A stretch of 57,995 bases of DNA from Fermentibacter danicus (GTDB lineage: Bacteria; Fermentibacterota; Fermentibacteria; Fermentibacterales; Fermentibacteraceae): the NCBI GenBank assembly GCA_001618615.1, contig LKHB01000189.1, positions 1 through 57,995 on the forward strand, given 5' to 3'. A program made the position numbers and the translations under genes. Each line of letters starts with the position of its first letter. Position 1 is the first letter of the stretch. Below, piece after piece: positions 7,395 through 16,957 of this stretch. Under the pieces are notes generated by a model that did not search any database, was not told the DNA's origin, and saw only the letters and a list, made by a program, of their open reading frames with translations.

Positions 7395-8432
7395 ATGAGA
7401 ATCCTTGTCTCCTCATGGTTCATAAGGCCCGGCATCTCCGGGGGATGGGGCACCGTAGCCGACCTGCTCCAGCCGGCCCACTTCATGGCCTTCCTCGGCG
7501 CCTCCGTTCCTGCGGGGATGACCTCCTGCGAGGGCGTTCCCATCACCGCCCTCTCCCGGCGGGCCCGCATGAAGGAAGGCTGGCCGGCCTTCAACCGTAT
7601 CCGGGAGTCCCTGCAGAGGAGGGCGCTGGTCCGCGAGACGGCCGCGGCCTTCAGAAGGTTCCGCGCCGACATCGTCCTCTGCACGGACGAGTGGGCCGCC
7701 TCGGGCGCCCGCGACGCCGGCCTGCCCTTCGCGATCCGTTTCCATTCCCGTCCCGGCCTGCTGCAGGGCGAAGCCTACCGGAAGCTGCTGGACGCCTCGC
7801 TCTTCGCCACGGGAAGCCAGCCGGACTTTCCCGGCGCTATCTACCTGCCCCATTCCATCGACCTGGACCGCTTCACCTACTCCGAACCCGGAAAGGCCGA
7901 ATCGGCGGTCATGACCGCGAGCCTCGTCCAGGCCGAGAGGCCGGACATCTTCGTTCGCGGGACCGCCTTGTCCGGACTCACGGGCACGATAGCGGGGGAC
8001 GGCCCGATGCGGGAGGAGATCCGGACGCTGTGCGCGGAGACGGGCGGCAGGGTCCGCCTCGTGCCGCCCGTGAACCGGAAGTCCCTGCCCGCCCTGCTCT
8101 CGGAGCATCAGATAGGAGTGGCCTGCCTCGAGAAGGGCTGGCACACATCCTTCCAGATGAAGGTCACAGAGTACCAGGCCGCAGGGCTCTTTCCCGTCGT
8201 CATGCCCTGGTCGGATCTCGCCGTGACCGCACCGGATCTCACCAGGACGTTCACCGACGAGGCAGGGCTGGCCGCGGTGCTGGACGGGATCAGAAGGGAC
8301 TGGGCCTCCACTCTCGACATACGCCGCAGGAACAGGGATTTCGCGCACGCCCGCTACCACGTGAGAGACGCCAGAAAGCGGTTCGAGGAGATCCTGGCCG
8401 GGCTCCCGCCGTCGCTCAGGCCCTCTTCATGA
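7395..8432 (+). CDS. Glycosyltransferase, GT4-like
   Basis: A 345-residue GT-B protein, diverged from its neighbour. Visible elements are the N-terminal MRILVSSWFIRPGISGGWGT, an acceptor-domain strand DIVLCTDEWAASGARDAGLP, the linker IYLPHSIDLDRF, and the donor-domain segments GTIAGDGPMREEI and FQMKVTEYQAAGLFPVV. The last is an atypical version of the EX7E region with a single Glu. It follows the previous glycosyltransferase after 9 bases and converges with the flippase gene, with 17 bases of 3' overlap. Donor and acceptor are unknown. Confidence 0.75.
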   Translation: MRILVSSWFIRPGISGGWGTVADLLQPAHFMAFLGASVPAGMTSCEGVPITALSRRARMKEGWPAFNRIRESLQRRALVRETAAAFRRFRADIVLCTDEWAASGARDAGLPFAIRFHSRPGLLQGEAYRKLLDASLFATGSQPDFPGAIYLPHSIDLDRFTYSEPGKAESAVMTASLVQAERPDIFVRGTALSGLTGTIAGDGPMREEIRTLCAETGGRVRLVPPVNRKSLPALLSEHQIGVACLEKGWHTSFQMKVTEYQAAGLFPVVMPWSDLAVTAPDLTRTFTDEAGLAAVLDGIRRDWASTLDIRRRNRDFAHARYHVRDARKRFEEILAGLPPSLRPSS

Positions 8433-9972
8433 TCCTGGCGGACAGGGCCGACAGCGTGGAGGACCGGAGCAGCCCGGCAGCAAGGACATAGGCGCCGAGG
8501 GAAGCCGCGATCCAGACGGACAGCCTGCCCAGCCTCGCCAAGAAATCCATGTCCAGTTGCACCGGGAGAAGCCTCATCAGGACCAGCGCGGTGCAAACGG
8601 CCGCCGCCGTGGCGGCGACGAGCCTGACGTGCTCGCCTAGCACCGGGCGCAGGGATATCCCGGTTCGCATCCTCAGGAAGGTCCACGTCAGCAGCACCGT
8701 CTTCGCCGTGGACGAGAGGGTGGAGGCAAGCGCGATCCCGCCCGTCCCCATCGGCATTACGAGTATCACATCGAGCAGGATGTTGGCGGCCGTTCCCCAG
8801 ATGCCGATCAGGACCGGCGTCCTCGAGTTCTTGAGGGCGTAGAAACCCCTGGAAATGACCGCTCCGAAGCCGAACTGCGCGAGCCACGGGGCGTAGTACC
8901 CGAGGGTCCGCCCCACAAGCGAAGCGCTGTCGGCGTCGAAGCTTCCCCTCATGAACAGCACTGATACCAGCGGTGTGGCGAACACCGACAGGAGAGCGGC
9001 TGCGGGCAGCATCATGAACGAGGTCCAGTTGAGCAGCGACGACAGCTCCAAGCCGAAGGCGCCCATGTCCTTCCTGGCGGCTTTCTCGGACAGGCCGACG
9101 TCGGACAGGGCCGAAACGGGCAGGAAGAGCAGCGCGAGGGCCATGTCCCGCACCCTCGCCGCATAGTCCATGGCCGTCACGGAACTCTCCGAGAGGAACG
9201 ACGCGAGGATCTTGTCGACTATAGGACCGGTGAACCCCAGGAGAGCGCCCAGAAGCACCGGGGCCGAAAGCCTGACGAGCCGTCCGAAGTCATTCTCGCG
9301 CGGGTCGATGAGGGGTGTGAACACGAATCCATACCTGAGGGCCGCCGTGAGAGCCGTTACGAAGGATGCGGCGGCTCCGGCGAGGCCCGATAGCGGCAGG
9401 ATCATGATCCCGTAGCGCGCATGCCCCAGAATCACCGCCGCGAACGACGCGGCGATGTTCACCACCCCGATGGCGCCTACGATCCCGAAGCGCTTCTGGC
9501 AGCTCATCAGCCCGCTCAGGATCCCGGTCGCCGATACCAGGACCAGCATGGGCAGCATCGTCCTGAGCATGACGGTGGAGAGCCCGAGGGTCTCCCGGGA
9601 GAGCCCCGGACCGGCGAACGAGGTCAACCGCCCGGCTACGACGAAGAGGAGGGCGATCGTCGCCAGGCCGGCCACGGCCATCCAGCAGAGGATCCTGCTG
9701 GCGAGTCTGTCGGCCGCCTGCCTGCCCTTGTTGTGGAGGACATCCGAGTAGATCGGGAGGAAGCTCGACCCGAAGGCGTGGGAGATCACCTGCTGGGCCA
9801 GCGTCGGGAAAACGAGGGCGACCGCGAATGCGTCGGTCTTCCAGTTCGTGCCGAAGACCCTGGCGATCTCCGCCTGCCGAAGATACGCCAGGACGGCCGT
9901 CAGGAAGTTGCCCGAGGAAAGGAGTGAGAAGCCTCCCAGCCTGCCCCGGGCTCCCGTCAGCCTCGAGAACAT
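8416..9972 (-). CDS. MurJ/MviN-family lipid flippase
   Basis: A 518-residue polytopic protein of the MOP superfamily with about 13-14 membrane segments. The N-terminus LSSGNFLTAVLAYLRQAEIARVFGTNWKTDAF corresponds to the MurJ signature (arginine in helix 1, G..DAF), and FVFTPLIDPRE, SVLFMRGSFD and ALKNSRTP match further conserved loops. It could flip lipid II (MurJ) or, given the adjacent glycosyltransferases, another polyprenyl-linked glycan. The ATG at 9972 faces a shared upstream region with the antiporter gene. Confidence 0.85.
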   Translation of the reverse strand: MFSRLTGARGRLGGFSLLSSGNFLTAVLAYLRQAEIARVFGTNWKTDAFAVALVFPTLAQQVISHAFGSSFLPIYSDVLHNKGRQAADRLASRILCWMAVAGLATIALLFVVAGRLTSFAGPGLSRETLGLSTVMLRTMLPMLVLVSATGILSGLMSCQKRFGIVGAIGVVNIAASFAAVILGHARYGIMILPLSGLAGAAASFVTALTAALRYGFVFTPLIDPRENDFGRLVRLSAPVLLGALLGFTGPIVDKILASFLSESSVTAMDYAARVRDMALALLFLPVSALSDVGLSEKAARKDMGAFGLELSSLLNWTSFMMLPAAALLSVFATPLVSVLFMRGSFDADSASLVGRTLGYYAPWLAQFGFGAVISRGFYALKNSRTPVLIGIWGTAANILLDVILVMPMGTGGIALASTLSSTAKTVLLTWTFLRMRTGISLRPVLGEHVRLVAATAAAVCTALVLMRLLPVQLDMDFLARLGRLSVWIAASLGAYVLAAGLLRSSTLSALSARIMKRA

Positions 9973-10094
9973 GGACCCCGGCGGGAGGGGGCGGCCCCTC
10001 CGGAAAGACCGTTCGTCGAAGTGGATTTCCGGTTCACGCGGCGATAGTACTCATCCACCCTCCCGGTGTCGATACCTGTCGAAGTGCATCCGGC

Positions 10095-10123
10095 TTGTTC
10101 CTGCGGCATCCGTTGGTTAGATA
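10095..10123 (+). promoter_or_regulatory. Putative promoter of the antiporter gene
   Basis: TTGTTC (10095-10100), a 17-base spacer and TAGATA (10118-10123), about 65 bases before the chosen ATG. It lies in the 216-base divergent gap between the flippase and antiporter genes, which otherwise holds no gene. Confidence 0.5.
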
Positions 10124-10188
10124 AGCGAGCGACAAACCGGTCGAAAGGAGCATCGGATCCTGGAACCAAGGGGCCTCCCGGTCGTCTG

Positions 10189-11424
10189 ATGTCGGAAGAC
10201 AGACTCATCCAGTTCTTCATCCAGCTCGCGTTCATGCTAATGGCTGCGGTCCTGTGCGGAGCCGCGGCCAGGCGGCTCGGCCAGCCCGCCGTCCTGGGCG
10301 AGATCATAGGCGGAATCCTCATCGGCCCGTCGGTTCTGGGCCGGATGGCGCCCGGCCTCCACTACCAGTTGTTCGAGTCCGGCGAGCAGTGCCATCTGAT
10401 GATGCACGCCGTCCTCAACCTCGGCATGCTCTACTTCCTGTTCATAGCCGGGATGGAGATCGATTTCGCCACAGTGCGCAGAAACGCAGGCTCCTCCCTC
10501 ACCATCAGCCTCCTGGGAATCGCCGTGCCTTTCGCGCTCGGCGCCCTGTCCGTCCTGCTCCTGCCCGGGGTCTGGATGGCGCCGACGCTGGAGACGGGGC
10601 TCTTCGCCGTGTTCGTGGGCGCCGCCATGTCCATCTCGTCTCTCCCCGTCATCATCCGGATACTGATGGATCTGGGCCTCACGCACACCAGGGAGGGCCA
10701 GATAACGATCAGCTCCGCCGTCATGAACGACCTTGCCGGGTGGATGCTGTTCGTCTACGTCCTGGGAACCCTGAATTCGTCGGATGCCGTTAACCCTATC
10801 TCCTCTCTGCTGAGGGTTCTGGCGTTCAGCGCCGCCGTGCTGGCGGCGGGCGCACTCCTCAGAAGGTTCTTCGCCTGGCTCGCTCGGAAGGCTGGAGACG
10901 GGGCCGGGAATCTCCTCTCGGTGATCTCGATTCTGATACTCGCCGCCGCCGCCCTCGCTTCGAAATGCGGCGTACATCCCATCTTCGGCGCCTTCCTGAT
11001 CGGCGCGTCCCTCGGGCCGGTTCTCAGGCACAACCAATGCGTCGAGACGGTGATCACGCACTTCGCACTCTCGTTCTTCGCCCCGCTGTACTTCGTCTCC
11101 GTCGGGATGAAGCTCGACTTCAGCCGGAGCTTCGATCCCCGCCTCGTGCTCCTGGTCGTGGCAGTCTCCTTCGCGGGCAAACTGCTGGGGGCCGGCGGAG
11201 GAGCCCTTCTCTCCGGCATGAAACCGAAGCCGTCCGCGCTCGTCGCGTTCGGTCTGAACGCCAGGGGGGCGATGGAGATAGTTCTTGCCGAAATCGCCCT
11301 TTCGGCCGGCATCATCGACGAGCGGATATTCCTGGCCCTGGTGGTGATGGCCATCCTGACCACCCTCGTCAGCGCGCCGGCCATAAGGCGCTTCGCCGGG
11401 AGCCACGGAGGGGGAACCGCATGA
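10189..11424 (+). CDS. Cation:proton antiporter, CPA2 family
   Basis: An integral membrane antiporter of 411 residues with about 12-13 helices (Na+/H+ exchanger fold, PF00999). The start region reads LGQPAVLGEIIGGILIGPSV, the CPA2 hallmark, and the exchange site is SSAVMNDLAGWM with Asn180-Asp181. An Asn-Asp pair rather than Asp-Asp is usually linked to electroneutral exchange. ATG 10189 (MSEDRLIQFFIQLAF) is preferred to the in-frame ATG at 10066, which would add a non-membrane, proline-rich leader. There is no C-terminal TrkA-N domain. It is followed on the same strand by a sensor kinase and a channel gene, suggesting a shared role in ion homeostasis. Confidence 0.88.
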   Translation: MSEDRLIQFFIQLAFMLMAAVLCGAAARRLGQPAVLGEIIGGILIGPSVLGRMAPGLHYQLFESGEQCHLMMHAVLNLGMLYFLFIAGMEIDFATVRRNAGSSLTISLLGIAVPFALGALSVLLLPGVWMAPTLETGLFAVFVGAAMSISSLPVIIRILMDLGLTHTREGQITISSAVMNDLAGWMLFVYVLGTLNSSDAVNPISSLLRVLAFSAAVLAAGALLRRFFAWLARKAGDGAGNLLSVISILILAAAALASKCGVHPIFGAFLIGASLGPVLRHNQCVETVITHFALSFFAPLYFVSVGMKLDFSRSFDPRLVLLVVAVSFAGKLLGAGGGALLSGMKPKPSALVAFGLNARGAMEIVLAEIALSAGIIDERIFLALVVMAILTTLVSAPAIRRFAGSHGGGTA

Positions 11425-11548
11425 ACCGCGCCCTCCGTCACGGAACCGGGCGGACATGATCCGGGGGGAATAGACCCCGGCCCCGGCTTCGGCGATAATC
11501 GGATTGATTCGACCCTTGAGCCGGCTTCCGCCGCAGGATGGTGAGGGA

Positions 11549-14369
11549 ATGAGCCTGAGACGACGGCTGTCCGCTGAAAGCGAACCACTTCCGGAAGTCG
11601 ATCCCCTCAGCCCTCCCGACCCCCGACCGGCCTCGGACCCGGCGGATCTCCGCGTCGAGACGCTCTTCATAAACCTGTTCTCGAGCGTCCCCGACGGCGT
11701 CTGTATCCTCGACAAAAGCCTCAGGATCGTCAGGATGAACTCCGTCATGAAGCGATGGTTCGGCCTGACCGATCAGGTTGAGGGCAGGCCATGCAGCGAC
11801 GTCTTTCCCGCCGGATCCACCCCCTGCCTCCAGTGTCCCTCCCGTAAGGCGCTCGATACCGGGGAAATGCACTCCATCATCTTCCCCACGACCTTCGCGG
11901 ATGGAGACGGGGAGAGCTGGATCGAGATCTTCAGCTATCCCATAAGGGAAGAGTCGTCCGGTTCCATCGCCGGCGTTATCCTGCACATGCTCGACGTGAC
12001 AGAGCGGATCACCGCCGAGAGGGATCTGAGGAAGGAGCGGGATCTCTTCGCCGGCATCGCAGAGGCCAGCCCCTCCGGGATCGTGAGAGTGTCGCGGGAG
12101 GGAGTGATCACGTTCGCCAACCGGCGTGCCGCCGAAATCCTGGAACGGCCTGTCCCGGAGATCATCGGCATGAGATTCGACTCTCCTGACTGGGGCATGG
12201 AAGCCGCCCACCCCGGAGCGGACGAGGCGGCCGGACGGATCCCGTTCGGCGATCTCCCCGTGAGGATGATGGAGGACAGGAAAATGCCCGTCTTCAACAT
12301 CCTCTGTCCCGTTACGATGAAGGACGGCAGGAGGAAGACCCTCTCCCTGAACGCCGCCCCGCTGGACGATCCCAACGGCCGCCGGGACGGGTTGATCTCG
12401 ACCGTCGACGACGTGACGGACACGCTGGACATCCGCGAGAGCCTTCTCCGGAACGAGCAGTTCAACAACGCGATCCTGGCCGAATCCCCCATCGGCGTAT
12501 CCGTCCGGAGCAGCACCGGCAGGCTCCTTTCCTGCAACCGGGCCTGGCAGGAAATCTGGGGCCTCTCCGACGAGGAAGTGCGGATCGACATGGAGACTCC
12601 CAGGCCGTTCCTCCAGTTGGACGAGAGCGACAGATACCTTCAGGACTGGATTCCCCGGATCAGGCATGTGTACGAGAAGGGCGGATCGCTCCACGTTCCC
12701 GAGATGAGGACTCTCAGCACGCGCGAGGATTCCGCCGTCTGGATATCCCAGCGCTTCTACTCCATTCTCGACTCGAAGGGCGCCGTGGACCGGGTGGTTA
12801 TCCTCACGGAGGACATCAGCGAGCAGAAGGCCGCGCAGATGGCGCTGAAGGAGAGCGAGGAGCGCTACAGAACCCTGACCGAAGCCTCCCACGACCTGAT
12901 CTTCGCCCTGGATTGCGACGGCATAGTCCATTTTGTCAACAGCGCCGCCGCGAAGGCTCTCGACCTGCCCCTGGAAGAGATAATGGGCAGGAACAGGTCG
13001 GAGCTGTTCGACGCCGCCCGGTCGGAGAAGCATACGAAGGTTATCGACGAGATCGTGTCCTCGAAGAAGTCGGCCTACATCGAGGATGAGTACACTTTCC
13101 CCTCCGGCTTCCGCTGGCTCAGCATCTGGCTCGTCCCGCTCGAAAACGTAAGCGGAGACAAGCCTGGAGTTTTCGGAGTAGCCAGGGACATAAGCGACAG
13201 GGTCGAGGCGGAGAGGCGCGAGGCGAGCCTGAGGGAGCAGCTCAACTTCTCGCAGCGGATGGAGTCGATCGGAAGGCTCGCCGGGGGCGTGGCCCACGAC
13301 TTCAACAATCTGCTCACCGTGATCCTCGGCCACATTGAACTCGCGCTCGAATGCACCCCTCCGGGCCCTCATCCGGTCCGGGCCTCGCTGATGGAGATAC
13401 GGAAGGCGGGCGACAGGGCCAGGGATCTCACGAGGCAGCTTCTGGCATTCGGCCGCAGCCAGGTGCTCGTCATGAAGGAGATCGACCTGAACGAGGTCAT
13501 CAGGGGGTTCTCCAGCATCGTCGCCAGACTGATCGGGGAGGACGTGCGCATAGACCTCGACCTCGACCCCTCGCTCGGCCACATAAAGGCCGATCCCGGC
13601 CAGATCGAGCAGGTCGTGATGAACATCGTGATAAACTCGAGGGACGCCATGCCGGACGGAGGCTCCATCAGAATAGCCACAAGGGCGGTCATCCGGGATT
13701 CTCGGCCGGATGACTGCGGCGCCGCCTCCGGGCCGGAGCGATGGGCCGAACTGACCATCTCCGACACCGGCACCGGAATAGACGAAGAAGCGCTCCCGCA
13801 CGTATTCGAGCCGTTCTTCACCACCAAGGAGACGGGGAAGGGAACCGGTCTGGGCCTCTCGACGGTCTACGGGATAGTCAACCAGCACGAAGGGTTGATC
13901 AATGTCCGGAGCGGCCCGGGGGAGGGAACCTCCTTCACCATAATGCTCCCGATGCCGGGCGGCGCCGCAGGTGGAGGCGCTGAGCCCGGCGCTCCTGCGA
14001 ACCGCCGGAACGGGAAGGCCGCTTCGGTGATGGCGGTGGTGGAGGACCCTGCGGTGAGGGGCCTCGTCTGCGGCGTTCTCAGGCGCGGGGGCTACCGCGT
14101 CGTCGAGGTGGAGGACCCTCGCACCGCGGCGGTCAGGGCTGGATCGGAAGGACCGGTCGACCTNNAAGGCTGTGTGTCCTTCGGCCCGGGTGCTGTTCAT
14201 CTCGGGCCTGCGGGCCGGCACGCAGGCCGCCGATCCTCTCCCCGAGAGCAGTTCCTTTCTCAAGAAGCCCTTCACGGCAACCAGGCTCCTCGAGGCGGTA
14301 AGGAAATCCCTCGATCGCGACGAGAGGCCCGGGGGCGGCACTCATGCGCCGGCAGGGGGGCTGCGGTGA
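11549..14369 (+). CDS. Hybrid PAS histidine kinase with C-terminal receiver, interrupted by an NN gap
   Basis: A soluble multi-PAS hybrid kinase with no membrane segments. Four PAS domains lie at roughly 35-150, 165-285, 300-420 and 430-560; the first has the Cys motif RPC, then TPCLQCP. The H-box RLAGGVAHDFNNLLT carries His583, followed by an HATPase with N-box MNIVINSRDAM, DTGTGI and TGLGLSTVYGIV. A receiver begins after about residue 825 (VMAVVEDPAVRG), but NN at 14164-14165 removes its central strand with the expected phospho-acceptor Asp; homology resumes in another frame (SARVLFISG, then FLKKPF) to the stop at 14369. ATG 11549 has GGTGAGGG upstream. Confidence 0.88.
14164..14165. other. 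NN assembly gap inside the receiver domain
   Basis: Two ambiguous bases join the receiver start (EGPVD) to a segment (SARVLFISG) normally about 20-25 residues further on and in a different frame. The NN therefore stands for missing sequence, not two unknown bases. Confidence 0.8.
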
Positions 14370-14412
14370 AAAACGCACGTTGCAGGCGGACTCGCAAGCA
14401 TTGGAGGGTCTG

Positions 14413-15201
14413 ATGGACGCAGGTCGCTACCTTTTGATGTTCGCTCCACTGATCCTGTTCCTGCTGGTTCTCGCGGTCTGGCTCCTGATGCGCAGGACGA
14501 TGAGGACCCGGATCGAGACGGACAGGCAGCTCAGGAAGGATTCCGAGATAAACGAATGGCTCGTGGTCTTCGGCTGGACGGACAAGATCATCTACGTTCC
14601 GACAGTCCTGCTGTCGCTGCTGTTCTTCGCCCTGTCGTTCGTGCCTGACATGCCTATGGGCACGCTCGGGGCCGTCTGGCTGGCGGTCTTCCTCGTGAAC
14701 TTCGTGATCGAGGAGTACGAGATCGGCATGAAGGAACTGATCATACTCGTCCTCGCGGGCGTAGGTCTCTTCGTGTGGCTGGACCTCGTGGGCCTGCTCG
14801 ACGAGATCACCAAAACGCTGGGGGGGATCGACGCCAGGATGAGCGGGTTCGCCTACATCGCCTTCGCCCTGATCTTCCTGTTCGCCATCGGCGTCTCCTG
14901 GATACGCGGGCTGTTCAACTACGTGGCGATAACCCCGAACTACGTCAAAATCCAGAAGGGGCCCACCGAGAGCGGACAGCAGATCTCCCGCGGGGAGTAC
15001 TCTACCGTCATCGATACTTCGGACATCCTCGAAAGGATGCTCGGATTCGGCAAGATCGGCATCAACTTCAGAGACACGAGCATACAGTCGATCTCCATGC
15101 TGGTCTGGGGCATCGGAAGAAAGTCGCGCAGGCTGGAGAGCATCCGAGGCGCGACAACTATCGACAGTCGTGACTTTCCGAACCCTGACGTCCAGTCATG
15201 A
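14413..15201 (+). CDS. Membrane protein with bacterial PH-like domain
   Basis: A 262-residue inner-membrane protein with about six predicted helices: one at 6-25, a pair at 55-100, and further helices near 105-125 and 145-165. The C-terminal 90 residues (YVAITPNYVKIQKGPTE, then LERMLGFGKIGINFRD) resemble the bacterial PH / DUF304 fold. GGAGGG lies 4 bases before the ATG at 14413. It lies 30 bases upstream of the CASTOR/POLLUX-type channel gene and 43 bases downstream of a hybrid kinase, so it may be an accessory subunit or regulator of the channel. Family assignment of the PH domain is from pattern only. Confidence 0.7.
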   Translation: MDAGRYLLMFAPLILFLLVLAVWLLMRRTMRTRIETDRQLRKDSEINEWLVVFGWTDKIIYVPTVLLSLLFFALSFVPDMPMGTLGAVWLAVFLVNFVIEEYEIGMKELIILVLAGVGLFVWLDLVGLLDEITKTLGGIDARMSGFAYIAFALIFLFAIGVSWIRGLFNYVAITPNYVKIQKGPTESGQQISRGEYSTVIDTSDILERMLGFGKIGINFRDTSIQSISMLVWGIGRKSRRLESIRGATTIDSRDFPNPDVQS

Positions 15202-15231
15202 CTCGGATACGGGATCGGAGGAATACTCCAC

Positions 15232-16938
15232 ATGGCTGATATCGGTTTCAGGGCGAAGCTGCGCTACTGGTCTGACAACCTGATATCCCGTGGCACCGGT
15301 GCGATGATCGTCATGCTCTTCGTCATCACGATCCTGCTGGTACTCGCCGTTGCCTTCTTCGTTAAGACGACCGGTGTCGATCCTGACAGCAGGGACTTTC
15401 CGAGGATAGCCTGGGCCGGCCTGATGAGGACGCTCGACCCTGGTACGATGGGGGGTGACGAGGGCGGTCCCGCCTTCCTGCTGGCCATGCTCACGGTTAC
15501 AATCGGCGGAATATTCGTGGTGGGAACCCTCATCGGCATCATCACCAGCGGCATCGATGCCAAACTGGAACAGCTCCGGAAGGGCAGGACATTCGTGGCC
15601 GAGTCCGGCCATACGATCATCCTTGGCTGGTCCTCTCAGATCTTCACCGTCATCGAAGAGCTTGTCGAGGCCAATGCGAGCCTGAAGCACGCCTGCATAG
15701 CCGTGCTGGCGGAGCGCGACAAGGTGGAGATGGAGGACGAGATCANNTCGCGGCGCAAGGAGCCCTACCACATCGTCGGAGTGCTTCACGATCCCGAGAA
15801 CCTCGTGGTTGCAGAGATGGTGGGAGGCGACGAGGTCCAGCTCATCCTGGCCGGCGACATGATCGCCCGGATATCCGCACAGACATGCCGGCAGTCCGGC
15901 CTGTCGGTCGTGTACACCGAGCTGCTCAACTTCAGGGGCGACGAGATCTACTTCAAGGAGGAGCCCTCCCTCACGGGATCGACATATCGCGCCGCTCTTC
16001 ACGCCTACGAGGACTCTGCGCTTATCGGCATAAGAAAGCCTGACGGGAGCGTTCTTCTCAACCCCCCGATGGACACCGTGTTCGAGAAGGGCTCCGCAGT
16101 TGTTGTCATCTCCGAGGATGACGATACCATCAGGTTTTCCGGCCGACCTGCGCCCCACACTTCAACGGGTATCGAATCCAGCCCCGGGAGCATCCCCAGG
16201 ATCCCCGAGAGGACTCTAATTCTGGGCTGGAACTCACGTGTACCTATAATTGCCAGGGAGCTCGATGGATACGTAGCACCAGGCTCGGAACTCACAGTCG
16301 TCGTGGATCCCGGGTTCGACATCGACGTGCGCGGACTGCTCGACAGGAAGTACACCAACTCGAAGGTAGCCCTGGAGAGGGGCGCGACGACGGACAGGGC
16401 GGTTCTGGAGTCGCTGAGCCTCGACGACTACGACCATGTGATAATCCAGAGCTACTCCGACCTGCTCGATGTGCAGCAGGCTGACGCCCGGACGCTCATC
16501 ACCCTTCTGCACCTCCGCAACATGCGTTTCGTGTCGAACGCCCGGTTCTCGATATTGAGCGAGATGATGGATGACAGGAACAGGGCGCTGGCCGAGGTGG
16601 CCCATACGGACGACTTCATCGTAAGCGACAAGCTGATAAGCCTGATGGTCGCCCAGGTCGCCGAGAACCGCGAACTGAAGACGGTTTTTAGAGATTTGTT
16701 CGATCCCGATGGTTCCGAGGTCTACATCAGGCCGGCCCGGCTCTACGTCAGGACCGGGATCCAGATGGATTTCCACACTGTGATCGAGGCGGCTGCGGCG
16801 AGAGGGGAGACAGCGATCGGATACCGGATTATGGACAATGTGGACACCCCCAGGGGCGGCATCGTCGTCAATCCGGACAAGTCCAACTGCATATCCTTCA
16901 CGGATCGAGACAGGATAATCCTCCTCGCAGAGGACTGA
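15232..16938 (+). CDS. CASTOR/POLLUX-type RCK ion channel, with NN gap
   Basis: Resembles the plant nuclear-envelope channels CASTOR and POLLUX and their bacterial relatives (PF06241). Helix 1 lies near 23-44, a pore-loop region reads MRTLDPGTMGGDEGG, and helix 2 follows (LTVTIGGIFVVGTLIGIITSG). Two cytosolic RCK-like domains follow, with Rossmann starts HTIILGWSSQ and RTLILGWNSR, and the family signature VLAERDKVEMEDEI. The NN at 15746-15747 directly follows that signature; compared with CASTOR, some 60-80 residues are missing before EMVGGDEVQLI although the frame continues. Such channels gate potassium or calcium. The gene lies between two hybrid histidine kinases. Confidence 0.85.
   Translation: MADIGFRAKLRYWSDNLISRGTGAMIVMLFVITILLVLAVAFFVKTTGVDPDSRDFPRIAWAGLMRTLDPGTMGGDEGGPAFLLAMLTVTIGGIFVVGTLIGIITSGIDAKLEQLRKGRTFVAESGHTIILGWSSQIFTVIEELVEANASLKHACIAVLAERDKVEMEDEIXSRRKEPYHIVGVLHDPENLVVAEMVGGDEVQLILAGDMIARISAQTCRQSGLSVVYTELLNFRGDEIYFKEEPSLTGSTYRAALHAYEDSALIGIRKPDGSVLLNPPMDTVFEKGSAVVVISEDDDTIRFSGRPAPHTSTGIESSPGSIPRIPERTLILGWNSRVPIIARELDGYVAPGSELTVVVDPGFDIDVRGLLDRKYTNSKVALERGATTDRAVLESLSLDDYDHVIIQSYSDLLDVQQADARTLITLLHLRNMRFVSNARFSILSEMMDDRNRALAEVAHTDDFIVSDKLISLMVAQVAENRELKTVFRDLFDPDGSEVYIRPARLYVRTGIQMDFHTVIEAAAARGETAIGYRIMDNVDTPRGGIVVNPDKSNCISFTDRDRIILLAED
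15746..15747. other. NN assembly gap inside the first RCK domain
   Basis: Homology jumps from the AERDKVEMEDEI motif to a region well downstream in family members, so the gap hides real sequence although the frame happens to be kept. Confidence 0.7.
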
Positions 16939-16957
16939 GGATCGGGGGAGGCGGAGG

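Noticed and set aside
10066..10188. Upstream ATG giving the antiporter a 41-residue extension
   Set aside because: The added residues are Cys/Pro/Arg-rich and overlap the predicted promoter; the family begins at the hydrophobic segment after 10189.
11438..14341. Very long open frame on the minus strand (967 codons) opposite the first hybrid kinase
   Set aside because: It mirrors a well-supported PAS kinase on the plus strand, spans the NN gap, and is a by-product of GC-rich codon use. Similar long antisense frames at 39447-41558 and 43826-45928 are rejected for the same reason.
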